Part shown: piece after piece, positions 16,356 through 24,793 of the stretch
Numbering within the stretch: position 1 is the first letter of the stretch
Layout: each line of letters starts with the position of its first letter
Assembly (NCBI RefSeq): GCF_900230225.1
Contig: NZ_OCNH01000003.1
Span: 1,054,001-1,118,000 of the forward strand
Source: Spirosoma fluviale
GTDB taxonomy: Bacteria > Bacteroidota > Bacteroidia > Cytophagales > Spirosomataceae
Reading direction: 5' to 3'
Length of the DNA: 64,000 nucleotides
The notes under the pieces: model-generated
Seen by the model: the letters and a program-made list of their open reading frames with translations, nothing else
Told to the model about the DNA's origin: nothing
Databases searched by the model: none
Translations under genes and position numbers: made by a program

Positions 16356-18146
16356 ATGCTTCAATCTCTGAGTACCGTCGATCTGGTCGTGGTCGTTTTG
16401 CTGTTACTGTTTCTGGTGATAGCCAGTATGTATTCCAGCTTTAAAAAGAAAAGCTCGGAGGAGTACTTCATGGCAGGCCGCTCGTTGAAATGGTATTCAG
16501 TAGCCGGGTCGATCTTCGGGACCAATATCCACGCCCAGCAAATCATTGGGATGATGGGTGTAGGTTATTCAATCGGGTTCGTCCAGAGCCATTACGAAGT
16601 ATGGGCGGTTCCGGCTATTCTGGTGCTGGTGTACATATTCATCCCCATCTACCGCAAACGGCAGTTTTTTACCCTCTCGCAATTTCTCGAAAATCGGTAT
16701 AGCAGCCAGACGCGGCTGGTGTACACCGTACTCATGATCGCCTTCATCATGATTCAGTTGATTGGTGGCTTTTACATCGGGAGCCGCACGTTGGGAATTC
16801 TATTCGAAGGTACAAGCTGGGAGTTGACCTATTTGCAGGGAATTCTGATCATTGCGACCGTCACCATCCTGTTTACGGTTTTCGGGGGCATGGAATCGGT
16901 CGTAATTGCCGATAACATTCTGACCGTCGTGATGATCGTGTCGGTGCTCCTGATGGGTACGCTGACTTATCTGCAACCCGAAATTGGCGGGCTTTCGGGC
17001 TTGCTCAAACTCGACCATGCCGAGGCCAATAAAATGCATCTGTACCTCTCGGCCAGCCATCCCAAACTTCCTTGGCTGGGCATTTTCACGGGGCTAACGA
17101 TCCTGAACTTCTTTTACTGGACAACAAATCAATACCAGGTGCAGCGGGTGCTGGCCGCTCAAACCGAGCGCGATGCCAAGCTGGGGTCAATTGCCGCCGG
17201 ATTTTTAAAGCTGATCATTCCGTTCTTCTCCATCGGTGCCGGTACAGCCGCCTTTTATCTCTTCCGGGCGCGATTCGGAGAGAATATGATCAAACCCGAT
17301 GATACATTTCTGACGTTGCTGAAAACGGTTGTTCCGGTTGGGTATGGCTTTGTGGGATTGATTCTGGCCGGACTCATGTGCGCCATATTTTCGGCAATTT
17401 ATTCGATGATGAATTCCGTGTCGACCATGCTGGCCTACGATGTGTACCGCAAGTACCTGAAGCCCAATGCGTCGGATAAACTGACGGTGCGCTTCGGACA
17501 GGCGGGCGTTTTCGTCATGTGCGCCATTGCTACCGGGCTGGCTTACACTACCTTCGACCCCAACTCATCCGAAAACTTCTTCCTGATTTTAGCGAATCAA
17601 ACGTCTTACCTGAAACCGGGTTTAGTAGTAGTCTTCTTCTGGGGCGTTCTCTGGCAAAAGACCAATCCAAAAGCGGCCGTTATTGTGCTCATGAGTTCAC
17701 CGTTGATCGGCTTCGGCTGCGACTGGCTTTATGATCACGTGCTGGTTAATTCTGTCTGGGTGCGGGATACGTTCGGAGAAACGTTGAATTTCCTGTACCG
17801 CGTGTTCCTGATCTTCGTGATCGGGTCGGTGCTGATTGCAGTATTGAGTGTTTATTTCAACCGCCGGACCGGGCAGGTACAAACGCACGACATGACCGTT
17901 TCAGTCAATGGCATCGGAAGCGCGTTACTGCGCTTTGTTGTTCTTCAGCTACCGCTTATTGTGCTGACGATATTGAACAGCATTACACCGCAACAAGCAG
18001 CTATTCCAGCGGCTTTACTGACGTTCGGGCTGTTCTGGTGGTATATGAAACGGGAAAAAGAAGCGGTGACCTTTTACCAGTCCGACATTTTCTACGCCGG
18101 TTTGCTCACGGGCGTTATGATGTGGATCATGTACTACTTCGCCTGA
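16356..18146 (+). CDS. Sodium:solute symporter (SSS family)
   Basis: 596 residues with about 14-15 helices, starting MLQSLSTVDLVVVVLLLLFL only 19 bp after the monooxygenase stop. Family motifs: 'SSEEYFMAGRSLKWYSVAGSIFGTNIHAQQIIGMMGVGY' in TM2-TM3 and 'LLGLIL..MCAIFSAIYSMMNSVSTMLAYDVYRKYL' in the TM8 region. Position as last gene of the operon makes it the probable sodium-coupled importer of the monooxygenase substrate, replacing the SsuABC ABC importer of other bacteria. It belongs to a different branch from the symporter at 1279-2976. Its end overlaps the convergent 18134-18736 gene by 13 bp. Confidence 0.9.
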   Translation: MLQSLSTVDLVVVVLLLLFLVIASMYSSFKKKSSEEYFMAGRSLKWYSVAGSIFGTNIHAQQIIGMMGVGYSIGFVQSHYEVWAVPAILVLVYIFIPIYRKRQFFTLSQFLENRYSSQTRLVYTVLMIAFIMIQLIGGFYIGSRTLGILFEGTSWELTYLQGILIIATVTILFTVFGGMESVVIADNILTVVMIVSVLLMGTLTYLQPEIGGLSGLLKLDHAEANKMHLYLSASHPKLPWLGIFTGLTILNFFYWTTNQYQVQRVLAAQTERDAKLGSIAAGFLKLIIPFFSIGAGTAAFYLFRARFGENMIKPDDTFLTLLKTVVPVGYGFVGLILAGLMCAIFSAIYSMMNSVSTMLAYDVYRKYLKPNASDKLTVRFGQAGVFVMCAIATGLAYTTFDPNSSENFFLILANQTSYLKPGLVVVFFWGVLWQKTNPKAAVIVLMSSPLIGFGCDWLYDHVLVNSVWVRDTFGETLNFLYRVFLIFVIGSVLIAVLSVYFNRRTGQVQTHDMTVSVNGIGSALLRFVVLQLPLIVLTILNSITPQQAAIPAALLTFGLFWWYMKREKEAVTFYQSDIFYAGLLTGVMMWIMYYFA

Positions 18147-18736
18147 TCCCGAAACGTTAATCCTACTTTCTTGCCCGAAATTCGTTCCAGCAGAGGTCGT
18201 AGCATCTGGTTGGCATTCTGGCGTGTCTGGTCCAGAATACCGCCCGTCAACGCCGATTGTTTAACCTGCCCTTCGGCTTTACGGTAGGCATCACTTACCA
18301 GTTGAGCTTCGTTAAGGAACGAGAATCGGGTATCATACACCCGCGAGCGGTCGTGGTTGATTTTCCAGGTACACAGTTCCGGCTGTGGCAACTTTACCGT
18401 TATTGAATCCCCGGCTGTAACAATATCGCTCAGGGAAATCTGCGTTAGGTCGATACAGCCCGTTGCTTCACCTTCTATAATCAGGATGGCATTTGCATTT
18501 GGCAGAAAGGTATTGACCTGTTCATGCTCGACAATGTCTTTGAAGGTGTATTTCACGAGTTCCAGCTTCCCCAAAGCCTTCACTTCTTTCAGGACAATGC
18601 TCTGTGTAGTGTTATCCCCGCGCCGAAACCGGCTCATGAAGTTATTGCCACGAATCTGCTCCCAAATAGCAATCAACCCCGCCACCAGCACGGCAATCAG
18701 AAACAATCGAAACAGGGTATTGATGAGTCGGGACAT
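18134..18736 (-). CDS. DUF4230 domain protein
   Basis: 200 residues: one N-terminal membrane helix ('LINTLFRLFLIAVLVAGLIAIWEQ', 4-27), then a soluble domain with 'SIVLKEVKALGKLELVKYTFKDIVE' and 'AILIIEGEATGCIDLTQISLSDI', the typical core of DUF4230. Ends in a charged amphipathic helix (QTRQNANQMLRPLLERISGKKVGLTF). Members are membrane-anchored proteins of unknown function. It overlaps by 13 bp the end of the convergent symporter, and lies downstream of hemA on the same strand after a likely terminator. Confidence 0.9.
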   Translation of the reverse strand: MSRLINTLFRLFLIAVLVAGLIAIWEQIRGNNFMSRFRRGDNTTQSIVLKEVKALGKLELVKYTFKDIVEHEQVNTFLPNANAILIIEGEATGCIDLTQISLSDIVTAGDSITVKLPQPELCTWKINHDRSRVYDTRFSFLNEAQLVSDAYRKAEGQVKQSALTGGILDQTRQNANQMLRPLLERISGKKVGLTFRDQAK

Positions 18737-18768
18737 TTCTTTGTTTTTAGTGAGCCTATCTACAAACT

Positions 18769-18802
18769 AAAACTCCCAAACCGGGCTTGGTTCAGGAGTT
18801 TT
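18769..18802 (-). terminator. Probable terminator downstream of hemA
   Basis: Arms AAAACTCC (18769-18776) and GGAGTTTT (18795-18802) enclose a smaller GC-containing hairpin. On the minus strand the stem lies about 22 bases after the hemA stop and ends in TTTTAGTTTG. Confidence 0.55.
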
Positions 18803-18823
18803 ACTAACGGAAAACCGTATCAA

Positions 18824-20107
18824 TTAATATAAATGCTTTGGGTCTTCGACGGAGTGCTTTTCCAGATCGAACAAATCATTCAGTACGTCGATCAGCGTTT
18901 CGGCCTCGCCCCGTTTGCAGGCGGCTTTCAACTGGAGAACGGGCAACTTAATGATCTTCTGCATAATCCCCTTCGTGATCTTATCGACTTTCTCCGACTC
19001 GTCCGGAGTGAGGTGCTTCAAATGCCGGGCAATCTCATCGCGACGAATCTGCTCCAATGCATTTTTAAGTTTGTTGATTGTTGGCGATACAACCATCTCC
19101 TTCGACCAGTCGCCAAATTCGGCTACGGCCTGGGTTACAATCGCTTCAACTTTAGGAATAGCCGCCAGACGCTGATTGAGGGCTTCGTCGGCGCGGTTAC
19201 GGATGTGGTCGATGTTATAAACCAGCATACCCGGAATCTGCTCAACGGCGGCATCGACGCTGCGGGGAACGGATAAGTCAATGAAATATTTAAACGTCAG
19301 CACGTTCATGTCCTGAAGAAGAGCAGGGGTAATGAGCGGCTCGTCCCGTTGTACGGACGAAATGATGACGTGAGCGCGACGAATCTCGTCGGTTAAGTCA
19401 GCAAAGTCGGCAACCCTGAATCCGTACTGGCTGGCCAGTGCATCGGCCTTCGACTGCGTACGGTTGCAAAGGGTGATGTTTGTTTGGTTTCTAGCCTCTA
19501 GGTTCTTACAAACGTCGGTCCCAATCTCACCGAGGCCAATGACTAGTATATTCGGGTTTTGATTTTCACCGATTAACTCGTCGATCAACTCAACGGCGGC
19601 ATAGGATACCGAAGCGGCTCCATCACGGAAGGGTGTCTCCTGCGCTACCCGTTTGTTGGTAAAGAAAATTGTGTGCATCAGCCGGTGTAAAAACGGACCA
19701 GCCATGTCTAAATCGGCCGACCATTGGTACGACTGTTTCACCTGATTTGGGATCTGCATATCGCCGACAACCTGCGAGTGCAGGCCAACGCATACTTCAA
19801 ACAAATGCCGAACCGCTTCGTCGTGGGCGTTGAAGAGCTGGAAATAAGGCAGGTAGTTATCCGTATCGGTTAGCCCTTTTTCGATGAGGAGCAACCGGGC
19901 AATATCAGCGTTAAGGTCCTGATCAAAGGCATAATAGACTTCGGTGCGGTTGCAGGTGGAAATGACAAGCAAGTCGGTCAATCCGAAAAAATCCCGCAGC
20001 CGAAGCATCAGACGCTTAGCTTCGTCTTCGTTAAGTGCAATTAGTTCCCGCACCTGAAGGGGCGCCGTTTTGTGGGACAGACTAATTGTTTTGAAGGTGT
20101 CTAACAT
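18824..20107 (-). CDS. hemA: Glutamyl-tRNA reductase
   Basis: First committed enzyme of the C5 tetrapyrrole pathway: reduces glutamyl-tRNA(Glu) to glutamate-1-semialdehyde with NADPH. 427 residues. Nucleophile Cys52 in VISTCNRTEVYY; substrate-binding stretch 'GLHSQVVGDMQIPNQVKQSY' (about 108-127); Rossmann motif VIGLGEIGTDV (about 190-200); a C-terminal helical dimerisation domain from about 310. Methionine start LDTFKTISLSHKTAPLQVRE agrees with the family. It stands alone on the minus strand; other hem genes are not adjacent. A promoter-containing 349-bp gap separates it from the divergent histidine kinase gene. Confidence 0.97.
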   Translation of the reverse strand: MLDTFKTISLSHKTAPLQVRELIALNEDEAKRLMLRLRDFFGLTDLLVISTCNRTEVYYAFDQDLNADIARLLLIEKGLTDTDNYLPYFQLFNAHDEAVRHLFEVCVGLHSQVVGDMQIPNQVKQSYQWSADLDMAGPFLHRLMHTIFFTNKRVAQETPFRDGAASVSYAAVELIDELIGENQNPNILVIGLGEIGTDVCKNLEARNQTNITLCNRTQSKADALASQYGFRVADFADLTDEIRRAHVIISSVQRDEPLITPALLQDMNVLTFKYFIDLSVPRSVDAAVEQIPGMLVYNIDHIRNRADEALNQRLAAIPKVEAIVTQAVAEFGDWSKEMVVSPTINKLKNALEQIRRDEIARHLKHLTPDESEKVDKITKGIMQKIIKLPVLQLKAACKRGEAETLIDVLNDLFDLEKHSVEDPKHLY

Positions 20108-20301
20108 TATGGTAAATCACGCAAATTGGGCAGAAGCCTTGACAAAATTACGGCATAATTACCGGACATAACCAACCCAGTGCACTGCAAACTTTTATTT
20201 AGAATCCGTCCAAATAGTTGGTCGATTTCTTTGCTCAATCCTATTCAAATTTATAACGCAAGTGGTTGATTGGTGGTTCGGCTTTACACAATTAAACCGC
20301 A

Positions 20302-20333
20302 TTTGACGTTTACTTGATACAGGAATAGATTTG
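20302..20333 (+). promoter_or_regulatory. Bacteroidota-type promoter upstream of the 20457 histidine kinase gene
   Basis: TTTG at 20302-20305, a 20-base spacer, then TAGATTTG at 20326-20333. This fits the -33/-7 consensus of the Bacteroidota housekeeping sigma factor (TTTG, 19-21 bases, TAnnTTTG). It leaves a leader of about 115 bases before the ATG at 20457. A second TAnnTTTG match (20380-20387) has no partner at the right distance. Nothing else was recognised in the 20108-20456 gap. Confidence 0.6.
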
Positions 20334-20456
20334 GTATTTGACCGATAACCTGATGAAGGGTTTAGTCGCCTGATACCGTTAATTTTGTGCCACTACACAG
20401 GCTTCTTTTAGGCAATGGTCAATCTGACTTTGTAAGCAAAAAAGTAGCAAGACGAT

Positions 20457-21653
20457 ATGCTGAAGTCATTCGATATTTATAATCAGAATAACATTCTGAA
20501 AATTATTGTTGCCCTTAACCTACTCCTGGTCGGAACGGGGTCATTGCTCTATACAGACCGGCTTATTAACAGACTGGAGAAACGAGAGGAACAGTATGTA
20601 CAACTCTATGCAAAAAGTATAGGGTATTTATTCGGTTCGAGTCATCCCAATGCCGGCGACCTTACGTTTGTAACCGATCAAATCATTCAGGCTAACACAA
20701 CCATACCCGCTATTTATGTTGACCCCAGTGGAGCAATTGCAGCGCACAAAAACATTGAAGACATGCCTGCCGGTCTGGTACCTGAAGACACGCAGAAGTT
20801 TTTAAAGCAAAAGACGCTCGAAATGCGTAAGAGACATGGACCGTTAATTGTGGATTTAGGTAATGGCGAACAGGGCCTGGTTTACTATACAAACTCAAGC
20901 CTGCTTCGGCAAATAGCTTATTTCCCCTATGCCTTACTGGCCATTTTAACTGCTTTGGGGGTGTTGGCTTATCTGGCGTTCAGTTCATCGCGCAGGGCCG
21001 AGCAAAATCGGGTCTGGGTTGGCCTTGCCAAGGAAACCGCCCACCAGTTGGGCACCCCCATGTCGTCGCTGATGGCTTGGGTCGAGTACATGCGCTCTGA
21101 CCCTGACCAGTTCGATGGGTCTATTACCGACGAAATAGAAAAAGATGTTCAACGGCTGGAAACGATTACGGCCCGTTTTTCCAGTATTGGCTCTGTGCCT
21201 ACGCTAAAGGAGGAAAATGTAGCCGAAGTGGTTCGACAGTTTACGAACTATCTCTCAAAACGTATTTCGACAAAAGTTAAAATGAGTGTGAATAGTCAGC
21301 TACCGCCCGATCAGGTAGTGAAAATCAACAAATTACTATTTGAGTGGGTTATCGAGAACATTTGTAAAAATGCCGTCGATGCCATGAAAGGGGTCGGTGA
21401 GTTACGGCTGAACATGGTGCCTTTGCCCCACGATGAAGTGGCCATTGACATTACCGACACGGGTAAGGGCATCTCGAAAGCGAATATGCAAAAAGTATTT
21501 TCGCCGGGTTTTAGTACCAAGAAGCGGGGTTGGGGGCTGGGGCTTACCCTGGCCAAGCGCATTGTGGAGGAATACCACAATGGACGACTCTACGTAAAAA
21601 GTTCGGAGGTTGGCAAAGGCACAACCTTCCGAATTATCCTGAATAGAAAATAA
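20457..21653 (+). CDS. Membrane-bound sensor histidine kinase
   Basis: 398 residues: TM1 about 14-32, a periplasmic sensor of about 120 residues (including 'AIYVDPSGAIAAHKNIEDMP'), TM2 about 153-175, then a short linker directly into the kinase core. The phosphoacceptor is His196 in KETAHQLGTPMSSLMAWVE, with the Pro five residues on that is typical of HisKA. The ATPase domain shows the N box (ENICKNAVDAMKG), DTGKGISKANM and the lid GFSTKKRGWGLGLTLAK. No receiver or HAMP domain is evident. No cognate regulator is adjacent; the NtrC-like regulator encoded at 23419-24570 is the closest candidate. Confidence 0.92.
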   Translation: MLKSFDIYNQNNILKIIVALNLLLVGTGSLLYTDRLINRLEKREEQYVQLYAKSIGYLFGSSHPNAGDLTFVTDQIIQANTTIPAIYVDPSGAIAAHKNIEDMPAGLVPEDTQKFLKQKTLEMRKRHGPLIVDLGNGEQGLVYYTNSSLLRQIAYFPYALLAILTALGVLAYLAFSSSRRAEQNRVWVGLAKETAHQLGTPMSSLMAWVEYMRSDPDQFDGSITDEIEKDVQRLETITARFSSIGSVPTLKEENVAEVVRQFTNYLSKRISTKVKMSVNSQLPPDQVVKINKLLFEWVIENICKNAVDAMKGVGELRLNMVPLPHDEVAIDITDTGKGISKANMQKVFSPGFSTKKRGWGLGLTLAKRIVEEYHNGRLYVKSSEVGKGTTFRIILNRK

Positions 21654-21674
21654 GCTCTACCGGCTGAAAAACGT

Positions 21675-22217
21675 CTAGCGAAAGAAAGGAACTGATATCG
21701 TGTCAGTCTCGACGGTGTTACTGACGTTTAGGTTGCGGTCCCGGATTTCGATCTGAAATTTGGTAGGGAAAAGCTGGAAGCTGGTGCCGTACTGAAAAAT
21801 CTGGTTGAAATCCAGTGAGCCTTCAATCGCTCCTTTTGGTTTCCCTTTTGTCAGGTCAGGAATATAGAGGGTTGTGTTAACCGCCAGGGGCACTTCTTCA
21901 TACTTCCTGTTAACCAGCCTAAAGGTACGAATCCGGTAACTCCCCCAGCCACCGTTTGTGGCATATCTGGCCGAATCGGCTTTGGGGAGCGGAATGCTGT
22001 TGCCAATGTTTCCATCGCCATCTTTGAAGCCAATCGTGATCACGACCGAATCCCGCTTTCCTTTCCCTACCCCTCGTCCGGCTTCGATGGTATACCGGGA
22101 TATACCTTTAAAATCAATGGCAGGGGTGTCAGAGTAATTTGGTTCCGTAAAACAGGACGAAAGCGTAAGGGCCAGGCCTATTACGAAGAGATACGGTTGA
22201 ATTAGTTGCCGTCGCAT
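21675..22217 (-). CDS. Lipoprotein of unknown function
   Basis: 180 residues. Lipoprotein signal with Cys22 in 'FVIGLALTLSSCFTEPNYSD'. The mature part has 'SVVITIGFKDGDGNIGNSIPLPK', a DGDGNIG stretch that recurs in Bacteroidota surface lipoproteins, and later 'FQIEIRDRNLNVSNTVETDTISVPF', giving a beta-sandwich look. The gene lies between the histidine kinase gene (convergent) and the LuxE-like gene (divergent). No function assigned. Confidence 0.85.
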   Translation of the reverse strand: MRRQLIQPYLFVIGLALTLSSCFTEPNYSDTPAIDFKGISRYTIEAGRGVGKGKRDSVVITIGFKDGDGNIGNSIPLPKADSARYATNGGWGSYRIRTFRLVNRKYEEVPLAVNTTLYIPDLTKGKPKGAIEGSLDFNQIFQYGTSFQLFPTKFQIEIRDRNLNVSNTVETDTISVPFFR

Positions 22218-22257
22218 ACTGTTGTGTACTCGTTGTGCAATAAACGCTTTTTAAAAC

Positions 22258-23385
22258 TTGTCTTTTTTATCAACACTATCCGCCGGGACCGCTGACCATC
22301 GGCAGGGGCTCCGGCAGCAAATTTTGGCACTAAACGCTGAAATGCCAAATCGCGAGTCGTTTGAGTCGCTGGCTTTATCGGTTTTTCGATATCAGGCTGT
22401 CAATAATGCTATTTACGCAGATTATCTGCGTTACCTGTCTGTTCGGCCGGAAATCGTTACTGATGTACGTCAGATTCCGTTTATGCCGATTAGTTTTTTC
22501 AAGAATCACATCGTCTTAACGGGAACCCCTATAGCATCGGATCTGGAAAGCGCTCAGGTACTTACATTTGCCAGCAGCGGAACGACGGGTCAACTCACTA
22601 CGAGCCGCCATGCAGTACCCGACTCGGCCCTTTATGACGCTATCAGTACCCGGATTTTCGAGCAGACGTATGGTCCGCTCAGCAATTTCCATATTCTGGC
22701 TTTACTTCCCTCGTACCTTGAACGAAATAATTCGTCGCTCGTGTATATGGTTCAGCAATTTATGGCCCGAATCGGACGTGAGCAAACGACGGAGAATCTA
22801 TCCGGGTTCTTTCTGCATAATCACCACGAATTAACCCAACGGCTGAAGCAGCTCGCCCAACAACCCGATCAAAAGCAGATTTTACTCATTGGGGTCACGT
22901 TTGGTTTGCTGGATTGGGCTGAATCGGCAGTAGATTTAGCCTTTCTGGGTCAGCTGGATAAGCTTATCGTCATGGAAACCGGCGGCATGAAAGGCCGTCG
23001 GAAAGAGCTTCTGCGCGAAGAGGTACACGAGATACTGACAACTAAACTGGGTGTTCGGGCGGTGCATTCCGAGTATGGTATGACTGAGCTGCTGTCGCAG
23101 GCTTATTCAAAAGGAGAGGGTATATTCCAGCCAAGTTCGACCCTGCGCGTATTTCTGCGCGATATAAACGACCCGTTTTCGCTTTATTCTGACGACAGCG
23201 GGCGTGTGGGTGAACGGCGCACCGGAGGTATTAATGTGATTGATCTGGCTAATCTGGATTCCTGCTCGTTCATTGAAACACAGGATTTAGGGCAATACGT
23301 CGACGAAGCAGGAAATTCCGGTGCTTTCCGGGTCATTGGCCGCTTCGATAACTCCGACGTGAGGGGGTGTAACTTACTTGTCTGA
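22258..23385 (+). CDS. LuxE-like acyl-protein synthetase / acyl-activating enzyme
   Basis: 375 residues of the ANL (AMP-forming) type. 'LTFASSGTTGQLTTSRH' (about 102-118) is the phosphate-binding SSGTTG motif; 'MTELLSQAYSKGEGIFQPSS' and 'RTGGINVIDLANLDSCSFIETQDLG' are the later family blocks. LuxE activates fatty acids as acyl-AMP and transfers them to a Cys on itself. No luxC, luxD or luxAB is nearby; in Bacteroidota such stand-alone proteins often sit with cell-envelope or polysaccharide genes. The start shown is TTG 22258, because residues 13-28 look part of the domain; the first ATG is at 22342. Confidence 0.82.
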   Translation: MSFLSTLSAGTADHRQGLRQQILALNAEMPNRESFESLALSVFRYQAVNNAIYADYLRYLSVRPEIVTDVRQIPFMPISFFKNHIVLTGTPIASDLESAQVLTFASSGTTGQLTTSRHAVPDSALYDAISTRIFEQTYGPLSNFHILALLPSYLERNNSSLVYMVQQFMARIGREQTTENLSGFFLHNHHELTQRLKQLAQQPDQKQILLIGVTFGLLDWAESAVDLAFLGQLDKLIVMETGGMKGRRKELLREEVHEILTTKLGVRAVHSEYGMTELLSQAYSKGEGIFQPSSTLRVFLRDINDPFSLYSDDSGRVGERRTGGINVIDLANLDSCSFIETQDLGQYVDEAGNSGAFRVIGRFDNSDVRGCNLLV

Positions 23386-23413
23386 ACCGCACGGGCGGGC
23401 GGCCCGTGCGGTT
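23385..23413. terminator. Bidirectional terminator hairpin between convergent genes
   Basis: Arms AACCGCACGGGC (23385-23396) and GCCCGTGCGGTT (23402-23413) are perfect complements with a 5-base loop. It begins at the stop of the LuxE-like gene and ends 5 bases before the stop of the regulator on the other strand. Confidence 0.75.
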
Positions 23414-23418
23414 AGGGT

Positions 23419-24570
23419 TTACGCGTAGGCTTTTACATCATCGAGCATGATTTCGTCTCCGCACATGATGACCAGACGTTCAATGACGTTGCGCAGTTCG
23501 CGAACGTTACCCGTCCAGGGTAGTGACTGTAGATAATCCATGGCGTCGGGCGATAGCTCTTTGACCGGTGCGCCGTATTCGGTGGCTATGTCGTGCAGGA
23601 ATTTATCCGCGAGGAGAGGAATATCTCCCCGTCGTTCGGTTAAAGGTGGAACGTGGATCATAATCACGCTCAAACGGTGGAACAAGTCTTCGCGGAAGTT
23701 TCCGTTTACAATTTCCTGCCGCAGGTCTTTGTTAGTAGCCGCAATAACCCGAACGTTAACCTTTATTTCTTTGTCGCCCCCAACGCGTGTGATTTTGCTT
23801 TCCTGAAGGGCCCGCAGCACTTTCGCCTGTGCAGATAGACTCATATCGCCAATCTCGTCGAGGAAAAGGGTTCCGCCGTCGGCTTGTTCAAACTTGCCTA
23901 CGCGTTTGGCTGCTGCACCGGTGAATGCGCCCTTTTCGTGGCCAAAAAGTTCACTTTCAATGAGTTCGCTCGGAATAGCTGCGCAGTTTACTTCAACAAG
24001 TGGCTGATTGGCACGACTCCCTTTTTCGTGAATCTGTTTGGCAACCATCTCTTTGCCCGACCCATTGGCACCGGTTACCAGCACCCTCGCTTCGGTAGCC
24101 GCCACCCGATTGATTGTATCTTTTACTTTACGGATTGAGTCCGATTCTCCGACAATCTCGTTTAGTTTATAGATACGTTTCTTAAGCGTTTTGGTTTCCT
24201 GAACCAATTTGGATCGCTCAATGGCGTTACGAACGGTAATAAGAAGACGATTTAAATCGGGTGGTTTGGTGATGAAATCGAAGGCACCCCGTTTGGTGGC
24301 TTCGACTGCGTTTTCAACATTGCCGTATGCCGAAATCATAATGATCTGCGTACTTTTCTCAGCTTCGCTGACCTTCATAAGCAATTCAAGCCCATTCAGT
24401 TTGGGCATTCGAATATCGCACAGGGCTACATCGTAGCTTGTACGCATAATCATATCCAGACCTTCTTCGCCGTCTTTTGCTTCGTCAACATCGTAGCCTT
24501 CATACTCTAAAATATCGCGTAGAGCTGCCCGAATCGGTTTTTCGTCGTCCACGATAATCAGTTTGGCCAT
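23419..24570 (-). CDS. Sigma-54 activator response regulator (NtrC-type) lacking the DNA-binding domain
   Basis: 383 residues from ATG 24570 (MAKLIIVDDEKPIRAAL); the longer frame to 24615 adds a non-conserved 15-residue start. Receiver domain 1-120 with Asp52 in VALCDIRMPK. AAA+ domain about 135-370: Walker A TGANGSGKE, the sigma-54-contacting GAFTGA loop, Walker B LFLDEIGDM, and the arginine-finger region. It ends at 'GNVRELRNVIERLVIMCGDEIMLDDVKAYA', the end of the AAA+ lid, with no Fis-type HTH. Such HTH-less activators (FlgR type) work without enhancer binding. Its kinase may be the one encoded at 20457-21653. Confidence 0.93.
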   Translation of the reverse strand: MAKLIIVDDEKPIRAALRDILEYEGYDVDEAKDGEEGLDMIMRTSYDVALCDIRMPKLNGLELLMKVSEAEKSTQIIMISAYGNVENAVEATKRGAFDFITKPPDLNRLLITVRNAIERSKLVQETKTLKKRIYKLNEIVGESDSIRKVKDTINRVAATEARVLVTGANGSGKEMVAKQIHEKGSRANQPLVEVNCAAIPSELIESELFGHEKGAFTGAAAKRVGKFEQADGGTLFLDEIGDMSLSAQAKVLRALQESKITRVGGDKEIKVNVRVIAATNKDLRQEIVNGNFREDLFHRLSVIMIHVPPLTERRGDIPLLADKFLHDIATEYGAPVKELSPDAMDYLQSLPWTGNVRELRNVIERLVIMCGDEIMLDDVKAYA

Positions 24571-24793
24571 ACAGGTGGGGTAAAATAAAAAGATTGGGTT
24601 AGTACAAGCCCCCAAAATAAAGAATTTTATATCGGTAAGCAGTATTGTGCGTAAGATGTATGCTGAATACCCTTTTTTTTAGCCTAAAAAGAGGTATTGC
24701 ATACGTTTAGCACCCAGTCGAACGTACTTAAAAGACAATTTATAAGTCGATGAGCGAAGGCCCGTTATTTCCTGATAAATTTGACAACCACTT

